Source: Tumebacillus_A lipolyticus (GTDB taxonomy: Bacteria; Bacillota; Bacilli; Tumebacillales; Tumebacillaceae). Taken from it: 64,000 bases of DNA. The stretch covers positions 806,001 to 870,000 of the forward strand of contig NZ_JBHUIO010000002.1 in NCBI RefSeq assembly GCF_042682745.1. Reading direction: 5' to 3'. Below are positions 41,774 through 50,958 of this stretch, piece by piece. Numbering within the stretch: the first letter of the stretch is position 1; each line of letters begins with the position of its first letter. The notes beneath the pieces are model-generated. The model did no database searches. It worked only from the letters and a program-made list of their open reading frames with translations, and was not told the origin of the DNA. The position numbers and the translations under genes are program-made.

Positions 41774-41948
41774 GGGTTCTCCTGCTCCTCTCGTTGTGTC
41801 TCGCTGTAGGCTCTGTTTTTACCGCCCACCACACTGTACGCTCCCAAGCGCTAGGCGGTTCACCCATGACGAGCCCATATTTTGCGGATCGAGCTTGATT
41901 TGCTAAAATGATACATGTTGTTAACATGAAGAAAGTGGTGTCATCCCC

Positions 41949-42854
41949 ATGCACTTTGCCAAAAATGGCCCGTGGCTCGAAATGCGCGTCACCAAGCGAC
42001 AAGCGGGCATGTCGGTGCTCGATCTGTTGCGAGCGGAAGCAGGTCTGCCAGAAAAAATTGTGCAAGAGCTGTTCAAAACGCACAGCGTGATGATCGGGAA
42101 GGAAGAAGCACAGCCCATCGCTACCGTCGGGGCAGGAGATCGCGTGCGCTGCGTGCTGTTTCCCGAAGAGCCTTATGGCGTCGAGATTTCAACCGATCTG
42201 CTCGATGTGCTCTATGAGGACGATCACCTGCTGATCGTCAACAAAGCGGTCGGGATGAAAGTGCATCCCAACTCGGCAGCAGAAGCGGATACTCTGCTCA
42301 ACGCCCTCGCCTTCCACTACCAGCTGCAAGGGGTGCAAACGCGCTGTCGGGTGCTGCACCGACTGGATCAGGAGACGTCAGGCGCTCTGCTGATTCCCAA
42401 GCATGAGATCGCCCACATCCTGCTGGACAAGCTGCTGACCGAGCGGCAGATCTCACGAGTTTATTATGCGCTGGTCGCAGGCCGGGTGCGAACAGACAAG
42501 GGATTGATCGATCAGCCGATCGGCCGTGATCGCAACCACCCGACCAGACGACGTGTTTCCAAGACAGGTAAGCCTGCCCAGACCGAGTATCAGGTGATTC
42601 GGCGCTTTTCCGATGCGACGCTCATCCAAGCAAAATTGCGAACAGGTCGGACCCACCAGATTCGCGTGCATCTGGCATGGCTTGGACACCCTTTGCTCGG
42701 TGACGAGCTCTACAGTGGGCCGACAGACCGCATCGCCAGACAGGCGCTGCACGCTCGCTATCTCAGCCTATCTCACCCGATCACAGGCGAGCTGCTGGAA
42801 GTGGAGGCTCCCTACCCGGACGATTTCGCAAATTTGATACAAAGTTTGAACTGA
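41949..42854 (+). CDS. RluA family pseudouridine synthase
   Basis: Converts uridine to pseudouridine in rRNA or tRNA. The 301 aa protein has the catalytic motif HRLDQETSGALL, with the invariant Asp, and the supporting motifs LLIVNKAVGMKVHP, QISRVYYALVAGRV, TEYQVIRRF and the C-terminal LRTGRTHQIRVHLAWLGHPLLGD. An N-terminal S4-like region (MSVLDLLRAEAGLPEKIVQELF) is plausible. The specific RNA site cannot be inferred from sequence. Confidence 0.93.
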   Translation: MHFAKNGPWLEMRVTKRQAGMSVLDLLRAEAGLPEKIVQELFKTHSVMIGKEEAQPIATVGAGDRVRCVLFPEEPYGVEISTDLLDVLYEDDHLLIVNKAVGMKVHPNSAAEADTLLNALAFHYQLQGVQTRCRVLHRLDQETSGALLIPKHEIAHILLDKLLTERQISRVYYALVAGRVRTDKGLIDQPIGRDRNHPTRRRVSKTGKPAQTEYQVIRRFSDATLIQAKLRTGRTHQIRVHLAWLGHPLLGDELYSGPTDRIARQALHARYLSLSHPITGELLEVEAPYPDDFANLIQSLN

Positions 42855-42893
42855 CTCCTGTGCTATGATGAGGAATGAGGTGAACGTTTCGCC

Positions 42894-43319
42894 ATGAAAA
42901 AATTACTGATCTTGCTAGCCCTAGCTTTGATTCCCCTTTACCTCCTGCCATTCGGCTATCACAACAAAGGCGTCCTCGAAGATCTACCCTCCTCCTATAC
43001 GACGGTGAAAGTCGCGCTGGTCAACCCGGGGACGATCTTGATTCTCGGTGCGATCGTCACGCTGATCATGCAGCACCGCCGCTCGATGTGGTGGGCGATG
43101 CTCGTCACCTTCGTGTATTCCTATCTGGGTCTCGGGCTGATCTGGGGCGGTTTTGCCGGCCCGTTTGAAACAGGATTGCTCAACTATGCTGCTCTGTTTG
43201 CGGTGATCGGCTTTGTCGGCTCCCTGTTCGTCTTTATCTTTTTGACCATCTTCCGCAAGCTGATCGAAGCGAACAAAAATCCGGAGAAATTTAAAAAAGA
43301 TTGGAAGAAGCCCCAATAG
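42894..43319 (+). CDS. Small integral membrane protein, unknown
   Basis: Unrecognised 141 aa protein with four predicted membrane segments: LLILLALALIPLYLLPFGY, VNPGTILILGAIVTLIM, WWAMLVTFVYSYLGLGLIWGG (about residues 66-86) and YAALFAVIGFVGSLFVFIFLTIF (100-122), followed by a basic tail ending KKDWKKPQ. GAGGTGA lies about 10 nt before the ATG, and an intrinsic terminator follows the stop directly. It may be co-transcribed with the RluA-type gene 39 nt upstream. Confidence 0.75.
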   Translation: MKKLLILLALALIPLYLLPFGYHNKGVLEDLPSSYTTVKVALVNPGTILILGAIVTLIMQHRRSMWWAMLVTFVYSYLGLGLIWGGFAGPFETGLLNYAALFAVIGFVGSLFVFIFLTIFRKLIEANKNPEKFKKDWKKPQ

Positions 43320-43320
43320 G

Positions 43321-43349
43321 CTCTCATCAGCAGATGAGAGTTTTTTTTG
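43321..43349 (+). terminator. Terminator after the small membrane protein gene
   Basis: CTCTCATC / GATGAGAG hairpin with a short loop followed by eight T. Confidence 0.93.
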
Positions 43350-43373
43350 TGCTCAAAATCGTAAACATTCTTA

Positions 43374-43402
43374 TTTACAAGCAGAGATTCTCGATGTATA
43401 GT
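43374..43402 (+). promoter_or_regulatory. znuA promoter
   Basis: TTTACA (43374-43379), 17 nt, TATAGT (43397-43402). The start point falls inside the adjacent Zur box. Confidence 0.75.
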
Positions 43403-43403
43403 A

Positions 43404-43424
43404 ATTCGTAATCATTACGTTTTA
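43404..43424 (+). promoter_or_regulatory. Zur operator
   Basis: ATTCGTAATCATTACGTTTTA matches the Bacillus Zur inverted repeat (TCGTAATnATTACGA type), with CGTAAT-C-ATTACG perfect. It covers the predicted transcription start, so zinc-loaded Zur should repress. A second, weaker half-site (ATCGTAAACATT) lies at about 43358-43370. Confidence 0.85.
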
Positions 43425-43443
43425 CATAAGAGGAGGATTTCTG

Positions 43444-44439
43444 ATGAAAAAATGGTTGGGCGTTGCACTTGCAGCCAGTCTGATGCTGGCCGCTTGCAAC
43501 ACAGATGAGCGACCGGTCGCACAGACGGCAAGCGATAGACTGCAGGTGGTCACCACTTTCTATCCGATGTACGAGTTTACGAAACGGGTGGCCGGTGATC
43601 ATGCAAACGTCACGGCGCTGGTGCCGATCGGCGTCGAACCGCACGATTGGGAACCGACAGCGAAAGACATGAGCTCTTTGGCACAGGCTGATCTTTTCGT
43701 TTTCAACGGCGCGGGGATGGAAAGCTGGACGGAGGAAGCGCTGAAAGGGATCGAGAACAGCAAGCTGATCGTCGTCGAAGCGACGGCGGGCATTGAACTG
43801 CTCGAAGGCGAGGGGCACGATCACAACCATGATGACCATGAGCATGCACAAAGTGAGCATGACAAACATGAGCACGGGGAGGACGAACATCACGAGCAGG
43901 AGGAGGGTCACCACCTCGACCCGCACGTCTGGCTCGACCCGGTGCTCGCTCAACAGCAGGTGGAGTCGATCAAACGTGCGCTGATCATGGCGGACCCCGA
44001 TCATCGGAGCGACTACGAGCGAAACGCGACCGCCTATCTCGCTGAGCTCCAAGAGCTCGATCAGGAGTTTCGAACTGCTGTCCAAAACGGGAAGCGCAAA
44101 GAGTTTGTCACCCAGCATGCTGCCTTCAGCTATCTGGCGAAACGGTACGGTCTGAAGCAGGTGCCGATCTCCGGGCTCTCCCCCGAAGTGGAACCGTCAG
44201 CAGCTCAGATGGCAGAGATCGTCGCCTTCGCCAAAGAACATCAGGTCAAAACGATCTACTTCGAAACGCTGGTCTCGCCGAAGATTGCGGAGCGAGTCGC
44301 CAAGGAGATCGGGGCGCAGACGGCGGTGCTCAACCCGTTAGAAGGGCTGACCAAAGAAGAGCAAGCAAGCGGGCACGACTACATTTCGATCATGAAGCAA
44401 AACTTGAGCGAGCTGAAAAAATCTCTCGATCAGGAGTAA
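43444..44439 (+). CDS. znuA: Zinc ABC transporter substrate-binding lipoprotein (ZnuA/AdcA type)
   Basis: Extracytoplasmic zinc receptor, 331 aa. The signal has a lipobox LAAC with Cys18 for lipid attachment. Metal-site sequences are HDWEPTAKDM, the loop HHLDPHVWLDP, TQHAAFSYLAKRYGL and the late IYFETLVSPKIA. A long His/Asp/Glu loop (about residues 123-160, HDHNHDDHEH and repeats) marks zinc-specific rather than manganese-specific members. GAGGAGG precedes the ATG. No permease or ATPase gene is adjacent, so it must work with components encoded elsewhere. Confidence 0.93.
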   Translation: MKKWLGVALAASLMLAACNTDERPVAQTASDRLQVVTTFYPMYEFTKRVAGDHANVTALVPIGVEPHDWEPTAKDMSSLAQADLFVFNGAGMESWTEEALKGIENSKLIVVEATAGIELLEGEGHDHNHDDHEHAQSEHDKHEHGEDEHHEQEEGHHLDPHVWLDPVLAQQQVESIKRALIMADPDHRSDYERNATAYLAELQELDQEFRTAVQNGKRKEFVTQHAAFSYLAKRYGLKQVPISGLSPEVEPSAAQMAEIVAFAKEHQVKTIYFETLVSPKIAERVAKEIGAQTAVLNPLEGLTKEEQASGHDYISIMKQNLSELKKSLDQE

Positions 44440-44587
44440 GGATCGATCATGCGATGATGCGGCGTTCGGGTAGCAGACGCTTCGCACGGGGGATGATCTA
44501 ATTCTCCTTCCCTGACAGGCTGATCAAATTGCCCTGACTGGCGGCGTGCAGAAGCGAGTCGCGGAGCACAATCTGCTGCACGAACAG

Positions 44588-44619
44588 AAAAAAGCGACTC
44601 TGTGCGAGTCGCTTTTTTT
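44588..44619. terminator. Bidirectional terminator between znuA and the CopD-like gene
   Basis: AAAAAAGCGACTC / GAGTCGCTTTTTTT hairpin with a short loop, T-runs on both strands. The 150 nt between the znuA stop and this hairpin shows no gene I can support. Confidence 0.93.
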
Positions 44620-44671
44620 GCATGATCAACGTTTAAAAGGCAGATGGCGATTCTCTTTCGCGCAAAGCGGA

Positions 44672-45136
44672 TCAGGAGACTCGCAGACTTACGATGTAGA
44701 CGACCGCCAGCGCCAGCACGGCGAAACTGGAAAGCGTGACAGAAAAGCGGGTGACCAGTTTGGAAAACTGGTTTCCTTGCGCGCCATCCGCGCCTTTCAA
44801 CCGCTTGTGCGCTCTGTTGCACATCCACGTCATGATGATCAGGAAGAGCAGGATGATCATGCCTCCACCTCGTTCCATCAGCGTGATCCAAAGCGGTTTT
44901 TCGATCTCATGATAGCCGAGGCTTTGGATCAACCCACCTCCTGATGCGAGCACGACCAGCGCCGCGCCGTTCATCAGCCATTTGACCAGGCTGATCATCA
45001 TCTGAAGCAAAGATTTCCCGTTCGACCGATCCTCCATGCGACCGATCTTCACCAACAGCCACACAGACACCACCATCGAGCCGATCCAGATTGCCAAACC
45101 GGCCAGATGAAGAAAATACAAGCTGGTCTCAAGCAT
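44672..45136 (-). CDS. CopD-like membrane protein
   Basis: Membrane protein of 154 aa with four predicted helices (LYFLHLAGLAIWIGSMVVSVWLL, LVKWLMNGAALVVLASGGGLI, GGGMIILLFLIIMTWMC, FSVTLSSFAVLALAVVYIVSL). The FLHLAGLAIWIG start is typical of the CopD/DUF2269-like group, in which a helix-1 His may bind metal or haem. The ATG overlaps the MMPL stop as TAATG, so translation is coupled. The family call is tentative. Confidence 0.6.
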   Translation of the reverse strand: MLETSLYFLHLAGLAIWIGSMVVSVWLLVKIGRMEDRSNGKSLLQMMISLVKWLMNGAALVVLASGGGLIQSLGYHEIEKPLWITLMERGGGMIILLFLIIMTWMCNRAHKRLKGADGAQGNQFSKLVTRFSVTLSSFAVLALAVVYIVSLRVS

Positions 45137-47376
45137 TATCGTTCTCCCCCTATCCCATGCGTGATCGTATTCATTTTGCGCGATGATGCGGTCGGCCACC
45201 AGTTGAATCGTCCGAGCAGCACCATGATCGAAGGCATCAGCAGGGCGCGAACGAGGAACGTATCGATCAGCACGCCGAGCGCGACGACAAATCCGAACAT
45301 GAACAGCTCAAGCAGTGGCTGTGTCATCAACACTGCGAATGTGGCGACGAGGATCAACCCGGCAGACGAGATCGTCTTGCCCGTCAAGGCGACGGCACGA
45401 GCGATCGCTTGCGGCAGCTCATGCTTCTGCGCTTCTTCGCGGACCCGAGACAGCAACAAGATGTTGTAGTCCACCCCGAGCGCCACGAGGAAGACGAACG
45501 AATAGAGCGGAATCCGGTAGCTGATCGCCTCATACCCGAGCAGTTCGTGAAAGATCAGCCAGCCGAGACCGAGTGCCGTCCCATAGGTCAAGAGGATCGT
45601 TCCGATCATGTACAGCGGCGCGATCAGCGAACGCGATTGGAAGATCAGCAACAGCGTGATCACGGCGATCACGACGGTGACGACGAGAAGCGTGTCCCGA
45701 TCGTTGATGTCACGAGTATCCACCATCTGCGGGGTCTGCCCGGCAAAATGCAGCCGATAGCTAGACAGTTCCAATCCGCTGTCCGTGATGATCTGTTCCG
45801 CTTGCTGTCGCAACGTCTCGATCGTTTGCATCGCCTCTGTCCCGTACGGGTCATCTGCGAGCACCATCTGGAGCTGTATCGCCTGGCGATCTTCAGACAG
45901 CACGCCTTTTGGCAGTTGGCGCCCCGTCTCTTGCTGGTTGTCTGCCGTCAGATCGGGCGTGACCGACTCGACGCCTTGCACGCTCGCCAACTGCGCAGCG
46001 ATCTTGCCGAGCGCGTTGTACAGTCGCTGATCAGGCTGGATCTCCTGCGTTGACTCGACGACCGCCGTGACCGGGGCGAGCGACCCTTTGGGGAACTGTC
46101 GCTCCAACGTTTCAAATCCGATCCGCGAAGAGGAGTCCTCTGGGAATGATTGCAACAGGTTGAACGAGTATTTGATGTCTGTGGTGAACAGCGAAGCTCC
46201 CACCAAGAGCAGCATGAGCACCGCCACGATCGTGCGCGGTTTGCGAATGTTGAAGCGTCCGAGCTTCGCCCAGAAGCTTCTGCCCTCCTGCTTCGTCTCC
46301 CCAACCTTCGGCACAAACGGCCAGAACGCTTTGCGACCAAGCAAAGTGAAGACAGCGGGGATCAAGGTCAGCCCGCTGAGCAAGATCACGATCAACGCGG
46401 TTGCAAACACCGGAGCAAAATGTTGATAGGGCTTGAACAGTGCAGCAGCTAACGTCAAGACGGAGACGAAGATCGTGCTGCTGCTGAAGAAGATCGGCTC
46501 GCCGACATAGTTCATCGCCACGCGCATCGCCTCAAACTGAGACGCACAGTTGCGCAGTTCCTCCCGATAGCGAGAGAACACAAACAGACAGTAGTCGGTG
46601 AGCACCGCGAACAGCAAGATCATCATGATCGACAGCGCCTGGCTGTCGACGACAAACCAATCGTTTTTGCCCGCCAAGCCGAGCAGTCGGTCGACGACCG
46701 CATAGGAAAGCCCAGCGACAAGCAGCGGAACGATCGCCAAGAGCGGCGAGCGGTAGAGCACGATCATCAGCACGAGAATCAGTGCGACGGTCGACAGCAT
46801 CAGCACCAGGTCTGCATTTTGAAACACGGCGAGCGCATCTGATGCGATCCCCGCAGGGCCGGTGATCGAGATGTGCAGCTGTTCACGCAGCGCATCCGCT
46901 CGCTGATCGATCGCTTTCACCGCATCGCGAACCTGATGCGAATCGAGCCCTTTGTCAAGGTGTACAGGGAGCATCAACGTGGTGTGATCTGCTGAGAAAA
47001 ACGGCTCCCAACTGCTGGGCGGCATCTGGTGGATCGGAAGCGATTGCTCCACACCCTCCGGTTTATCCTCGACCAGCCCACGGCTGAAATTGACGATCTG
47101 TTGCTGTTGATCGTCCGACAATGGCCGATCATCATGAAACACCAGCAGCGCAGTCAGCCCGCCGTCTGCTGGAAAATGCTGATCGATCGCCTGGCGCGCG
47201 AGCTCTGAAGGAACGTCTGCCGGCAGATCGGAAGCGTTCGAATTGACAGCGAACATCTTGCTCGTCGGCGCAAAAGCGGAGAGGATCAGCACGAGCGCGA
47301 TCCAAAGCGCGAGCATGATGATCGCGCCTTTCTTCCTGCTTGAAAATGCGGTCACCGCCCGAAGTAACTGTGTCAT
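45136..47376 (-). CDS. MMPL/RND family transporter
   Basis: Proton-driven exporter of lipids, drugs or similar substrates, 746 aa. It has the two-fold repeat of the MMPL family: helix 1, a large external domain (residues 40-180), five helices, then helix 7, a second external domain and five more helices. Recognisable elements are FAVLTDYCLFVFSRYREELR in the first half and VALGVDYNILLLSRVREEA in the second, both with the conserved Asp-Tyr of helix 4 and 10. The ATG at 47376 has AGGAGG 9 nt upstream. It probably belongs to the operon of the two-component system upstream. Confidence 0.92.
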   Translation of the reverse strand: MTQLLRAVTAFSSRKKGAIIMLALWIALVLILSAFAPTSKMFAVNSNASDLPADVPSELARQAIDQHFPADGGLTALLVFHDDRPLSDDQQQQIVNFSRGLVEDKPEGVEQSLPIHQMPPSSWEPFFSADHTTLMLPVHLDKGLDSHQVRDAVKAIDQRADALREQLHISITGPAGIASDALAVFQNADLVLMLSTVALILVLMIVLYRSPLLAIVPLLVAGLSYAVVDRLLGLAGKNDWFVVDSQALSIMMILLFAVLTDYCLFVFSRYREELRNCASQFEAMRVAMNYVGEPIFFSSSTIFVSVLTLAAALFKPYQHFAPVFATALIVILLSGLTLIPAVFTLLGRKAFWPFVPKVGETKQEGRSFWAKLGRFNIRKPRTIVAVLMLLLVGASLFTTDIKYSFNLLQSFPEDSSSRIGFETLERQFPKGSLAPVTAVVESTQEIQPDQRLYNALGKIAAQLASVQGVESVTPDLTADNQQETGRQLPKGVLSEDRQAIQLQMVLADDPYGTEAMQTIETLRQQAEQIITDSGLELSSYRLHFAGQTPQMVDTRDINDRDTLLVVTVVIAVITLLLIFQSRSLIAPLYMIGTILLTYGTALGLGWLIFHELLGYEAISYRIPLYSFVFLVALGVDYNILLLSRVREEAQKHELPQAIARAVALTGKTISSAGLILVATFAVLMTQPLLELFMFGFVVALGVLIDTFLVRALLMPSIMVLLGRFNWWPTASSRKMNTITHGIGGER

Positions 47377-47453
47377 CTGGTGCGACCTCCTCATCATTTC
47401 GTTTTCATAGGCTCATTCTATGGAACGAAGATGAACGAAAGATGAACGACAGA

Positions 47454-48836
47454 TTACAGTCGAGGCAGGATGATCGTGAACGCGGTGCCGACGCCGAGCT
47501 CGCTTTTCACCTCGATCGTGCCGCGGTGCAGCGAGATGATCTTTTTTACGATCGCAAGCCCCAGCCCGCTTCCGCTGCGATCTGTGCGGTCGCGCGATGG
47601 ATCGGCGATGTAGAAGCGCTCAAACACACGGGCCAGCTGATGCGGTGCGATGCCGATCCCATCGTCAGCGACTGTCGCTTTGACCTCAAACCCGTCATCT
47701 TCCAGCTGCAGAGCGATCGTCCCGCCTTCGGGCGTGAACTTGATCGCGTTGGTCAACAGATTGACCCACACCAGATGCAAAAAATTCGAATCGGCGTCAA
47801 GCGTAACTTTCGGCAACTGGAGATCGAGCTGCAAGTTTTTCTCGCGCCACTGCCATTCGAGCATCAGCACGACTTCGCGAATTTGCTCATCGAGGCGAAA
47901 GGAGGACTTTCTCACCAGCGCGCCGCCCTTGTCCAGCGCAGACAAGGTGAGCAGCTGTTGGCTGAGCGAGGAGAGGCGACGGCTTTCCTCCTCGATGATC
48001 GCCAAATGAGCATCTCGCTCTTCCAACGACATCTCCTCGGTGCGCAGCGCTTGGGAAAAACCTTGGATCGAGGTCAATGGGGATTGAATTTCGTGGGAGA
48101 CGTTGGAGACGAACTCCTGCCGCATCTCCTCCAGCTTCTTTAGCTCGCTGGCCATCTTGGAAAAATGTTTCGCCAACTCCCCGATCTCATCCCCGCGCGC
48201 CACTTCGAGATCGATGTCAAACTCCCCTTCGGCGATCTGCTGGGTGGCTGCGGTCAGGCGCTTGATCGGCGACACGATGAAGCGGGTGAAGATGACGAGA
48301 AAGAGCAAGGAGATCACAAAGGTCAGCATCAGCAGCATCGCCAACAAGATCCGCACTTCGCCGAGCATCCCCTCGATGTTCGGGCGCAGAAACAGCGCAT
48401 AGTTGGTGCCGTTCGCATGCAGTGGAACCCCGATGCTGTTGGCCAGCGTGTTTTCAAAAAAGCCGGTGATGAACGGCCCATGTTGACTTTCCATCACTCC
48501 GGGGTAAGGCTTACCCGCCAAGACGCTCGGCACGATCGAAGGATCAAGCTCCATCTCTTTAAAGGGCGCCCCAAACATCGTGCCCGTCCCCGTCGCATCG
48601 ACAAGGTACAATTGGTAATTCAGATCGGCGACGCCGGTCAGATATTCGTGTAAGTCGATCGCAGGAAACTGCTCGTACTTTTGCACCACATCTGTCGCGA
48701 TCCCCATCAGCTTCTGTTCATTGTACTGTTTGAGCTGTCCTTGGTAGTAAAAATTGCACAACAGAAAGGAAAGCACGCCGCTGCCGAGCACGATCAGGAT
48801 CGTCATCAGCACGATGCGAACATAGAGCGTCTTCAT
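47454..48836 (-). CDS. Membrane sensor histidine kinase
   Basis: Sensor kinase of 460 aa with two membrane helices (residues 7-27 and about 160-187) enclosing an external sensor domain. HAMP (IVSPIKRLTAATQQIAEGEFD) is followed by the dimerisation domain with phospho-acceptor His248 in FVSNVSHEIQSPLTSIQGF, and the ATPase domain (N-box NLLTNAIKFTPEGG, G1 DDGIGIAP, G2 GSGLGLAIVKKI). Its start overlaps the response regulator stop by 4 nt. The MMPL transporter gene follows by 77 nt and is the likely regulated target. Confidence 0.95.
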   Translation of the reverse strand: MKTLYVRIVLMTILIVLGSGVLSFLLCNFYYQGQLKQYNEQKLMGIATDVVQKYEQFPAIDLHEYLTGVADLNYQLYLVDATGTGTMFGAPFKEMELDPSIVPSVLAGKPYPGVMESQHGPFITGFFENTLANSIGVPLHANGTNYALFLRPNIEGMLGEVRILLAMLLMLTFVISLLFLVIFTRFIVSPIKRLTAATQQIAEGEFDIDLEVARGDEIGELAKHFSKMASELKKLEEMRQEFVSNVSHEIQSPLTSIQGFSQALRTEEMSLEERDAHLAIIEEESRRLSSLSQQLLTLSALDKGGALVRKSSFRLDEQIREVVLMLEWQWREKNLQLDLQLPKVTLDADSNFLHLVWVNLLTNAIKFTPEGGTIALQLEDDGFEVKATVADDGIGIAPHQLARVFERFYIADPSRDRTDRSGSGLGLAIVKKIISLHRGTIEVKSELGVGTAFTIILPRL

Positions 48837-49510
48837 CTGTCGCGCACCTCAAGCTTATAGCCGAGCCCGCGCACGGTGACGATCGAGAGATCATCCGCCG
48901 CGGCGAGCCGCTCGCGCAGTCGTTTGATGTGCACATCGACCGTCCGGCTATCCCCTTGGTAATCGACGCCCCAGATGCGGTTGATCAGCTGGTCGCGGGT
49001 CAGGATGCGGCCCGAGTTGCTCGCGAGCAGCGCCAACAGCTCAAACTCCTTGCGCGGGATCGGAAAGATATCCTCTCCGATCCGCACTTCGAAGTTGCGC
49101 AGGTCGATGACCGTCTGCTGAAAGCGGATCAGCTCCTCTGCGACCACCTGGTAGCGACGAAGCAGCGCTTTGATCCGAAACATCAGCTCGCGAGGCTCGA
49201 ACGGCTTGACCAGATAGTCGTCCGTACCCGACAGGAAGCCGCGCTCCTTGTCCTCCACCTCGCGCTTGGCGGTCAATAAGATGACCGGCACATCATAGAC
49301 GTCGCGGATCTCGCGGCACAGTTCCAGTCCGTCTTTACCTGGCATCATCACATCGACGACAGCCAGGTGCACCCGCTCCTGTTCCATGATCTGCGAAGCT
49401 TCCACGCCGTCTTTCGCCTGGAGCACCGCATAGCCCTCTTTTTGCAGATAAAAACGCAACAGCGTACGGATATGCGGATCATCATCAGCAATCAAGATAT
49501 GTATCCTCAT
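48833..49510 (-). CDS. OmpR/PhoB family response regulator
   Basis: Two-component regulator of 225 aa. The receiver domain has the acidic pocket ADDD (residues 8-11), phospho-acceptor Asp53 in VVDVMMPGKDG, Thr in ILLTAKRE and Lys in DYLVKPFEPRE. The winged-helix DNA-binding domain (IPRKEFELLALLASN, TRDQLINRIWGVDYQGDSRTVDVHIKRLR) occupies about residues 130-225. The ATG at 49510 is chosen; its ribosome binding site GAGGTG is the 3' strand of a small hairpin. Confidence 0.95.
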   Translation of the reverse strand: MRIHILIADDDPHIRTLLRFYLQKEGYAVLQAKDGVEASQIMEQERVHLAVVDVMMPGKDGLELCREIRDVYDVPVILLTAKREVEDKERGFLSGTDDYLVKPFEPRELMFRIKALLRRYQVVAEELIRFQQTVIDLRNFEVRIGEDIFPIPRKEFELLALLASNSGRILTRDQLINRIWGVDYQGDSRTVDVHIKRLRERLAAADDLSIVTVRGLGYKLEVRDR

Positions 49511-49514
49511 CACA

Positions 49515-49531
49515 CACCTCTTGGAGAGGTG
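49515..49531 (-). promoter_or_regulatory. Hairpin sequestering the response regulator ribosome binding site
   Basis: Transcript-sense CACCTCT-CCA-AGAGGTG forms a perfect 7-bp stem with a 3-nt loop. The AGAGGTG strand is the Shine-Dalgarno sequence, 4 nt before the ATG. Confidence 0.6.
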
Positions 49532-49624
49532 CGGCGTCCAGTCGACCGCTCGCCACACCCGGATGTACAGCATGTTCTGCAACAGCGCTTCGCTTCCCCA
49601 ACTCGCCTTCATGCAACGAAAGTG

Positions 49625-50938
49625 TCAATCCTTTTGCGCTTGCCGAAACACGACGTGCTCCAGCAGCAAGCAGACGATCAGCCCGACGAGCAGACCGTTC
49701 GCCATCATGTTGCGCAGCCACGGCGCGAGCGATGACAGCGCGTCAGACGGCAAGAACATGATGCCGACGCCGACCATCAGCGAGATGCCGATGACGAGCA
49801 GGTTGCGGTTGTTTCCTTCCACGCCCATCAGATCGCGAACACCGAAGCCGATCATCTGGGCGAACGGGGTAAACAGAGCCGCATAAGCCACTTCTGACGG
49901 CAGCGTGGAGAAAAAATGGCCGATAAACGGAAACAGACCGCTCACCCCGACCAACACCGCTCCGAGCACAAAGGGCAGTCGCGCGCGCAATCCGGTCGTC
50001 ATGATAAAACCTGCCGATACGGAGAGCGGCACCAAGCCGACGATCGACAGCGGGCCTGACAGGAGCGAGCTTACCCCGTTGCCGAGCAAACCGCGGCGAT
50101 AGGTCGCAGGTTCAGCCTCTATGCCGAGCGTGTTGGCCATGACGACGATCGAGGCGATCACATTTGAGATCAAGATCACGCCGGTCAGCACAGAGGTCAG
50201 CACCATGCCGAAATCCCAGACTGGCGGCCCCCATGCGAACAGCTCCGGCCAAGCAAACCAAGCGCTTCCCGTGTCGGCCAACGCTTCCTGATCGTTCAAT
50301 CCAAGCGCCGAGAACAAGACCCAGCCGAGCACGATCCCGACCAGCGGCCCCATGCTGCGCAGAATCCCTTTGCTCTTCAGCGAGATGGTCAGCACGACGA
50401 CCACCACGAGCAGGGAGAGTGTCGCGATCGTCCCGTCCACATGTCCGAAGCGAGCCACGCCGAGCATTCCCTTGAAGAACGAATTGCACAGCGACAGGCA
50501 TAGCAAGATCAGATAGACGCCCGTCACGATCGGCGTGAACAGCTGCCGCACTTTGCCGATGATCGGCAGCAGGCCTAAGATCACCAGCACCGCACCGGAG
50601 ACGATCAAGCCCATCTCCAACTGCTGAAGCACCAATCCCTTCTCCCCCGGGATCGCCATCCCGCCCATGATCATAAACAGCGCCCACCACATGCCTGCCG
50701 CCCCTTCGATCAGCGGCAGTCGGTGGCCGAAGTAGATCTGGATCAGCGTCGCGATCCCGGTCGCCAGCAGCATCCGCTGGACGAAGGAGGAGATCTCCAC
50801 AGCAGACAGATCAAAAATAGCGCCGACCACGATCGGGACGGCGATCACGTTCGCCAAGATAAAGACCATCCATTGTACACTTTGCATCCACAAGAGCGCT
50901 CCACGCGGCTGCAAGGGTGTTGTGTTTTTTACGCTCAT
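49625..50938 (-). CDS. NCS2 family nucleobase (uracil-xanthine type) permease
   Basis: Nucleobase:cation symporter of 437 aa with about 12-14 membrane segments. The family pattern is visible as VFILANVIAVPIVVGAIF at helix 1, GHRLPLIEGAAGMWWALF, the central SVLTGVILISNVIASIVVM and YRRGLLGNGVSSLLSGPL, and a late YAALFTPFAQMIGFGVRDL. Substrate (uracil, xanthine or other purine) cannot be fixed. The ATG at 50938 follows AGGAGGG. It is divergent in function from the haem operon that ends just upstream and is separated from it by a terminator. Confidence 0.88.
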   Translation of the reverse strand: MSVKNTTPLQPRGALLWMQSVQWMVFILANVIAVPIVVGAIFDLSAVEISSFVQRMLLATGIATLIQIYFGHRLPLIEGAAGMWWALFMIMGGMAIPGEKGLVLQQLEMGLIVSGAVLVILGLLPIIGKVRQLFTPIVTGVYLILLCLSLCNSFFKGMLGVARFGHVDGTIATLSLLVVVVVLTISLKSKGILRSMGPLVGIVLGWVLFSALGLNDQEALADTGSAWFAWPELFAWGPPVWDFGMVLTSVLTGVILISNVIASIVVMANTLGIEAEPATYRRGLLGNGVSSLLSGPLSIVGLVPLSVSAGFIMTTGLRARLPFVLGAVLVGVSGLFPFIGHFFSTLPSEVAYAALFTPFAQMIGFGVRDLMGVEGNNRNLLVIGISLMVGVGIMFLPSDALSSLAPWLRNMMANGLLVGLIVCLLLEHVVFRQAQKD

Positions 50939-50958
50939 CCGCGTTCCCTCCTGTTTGG

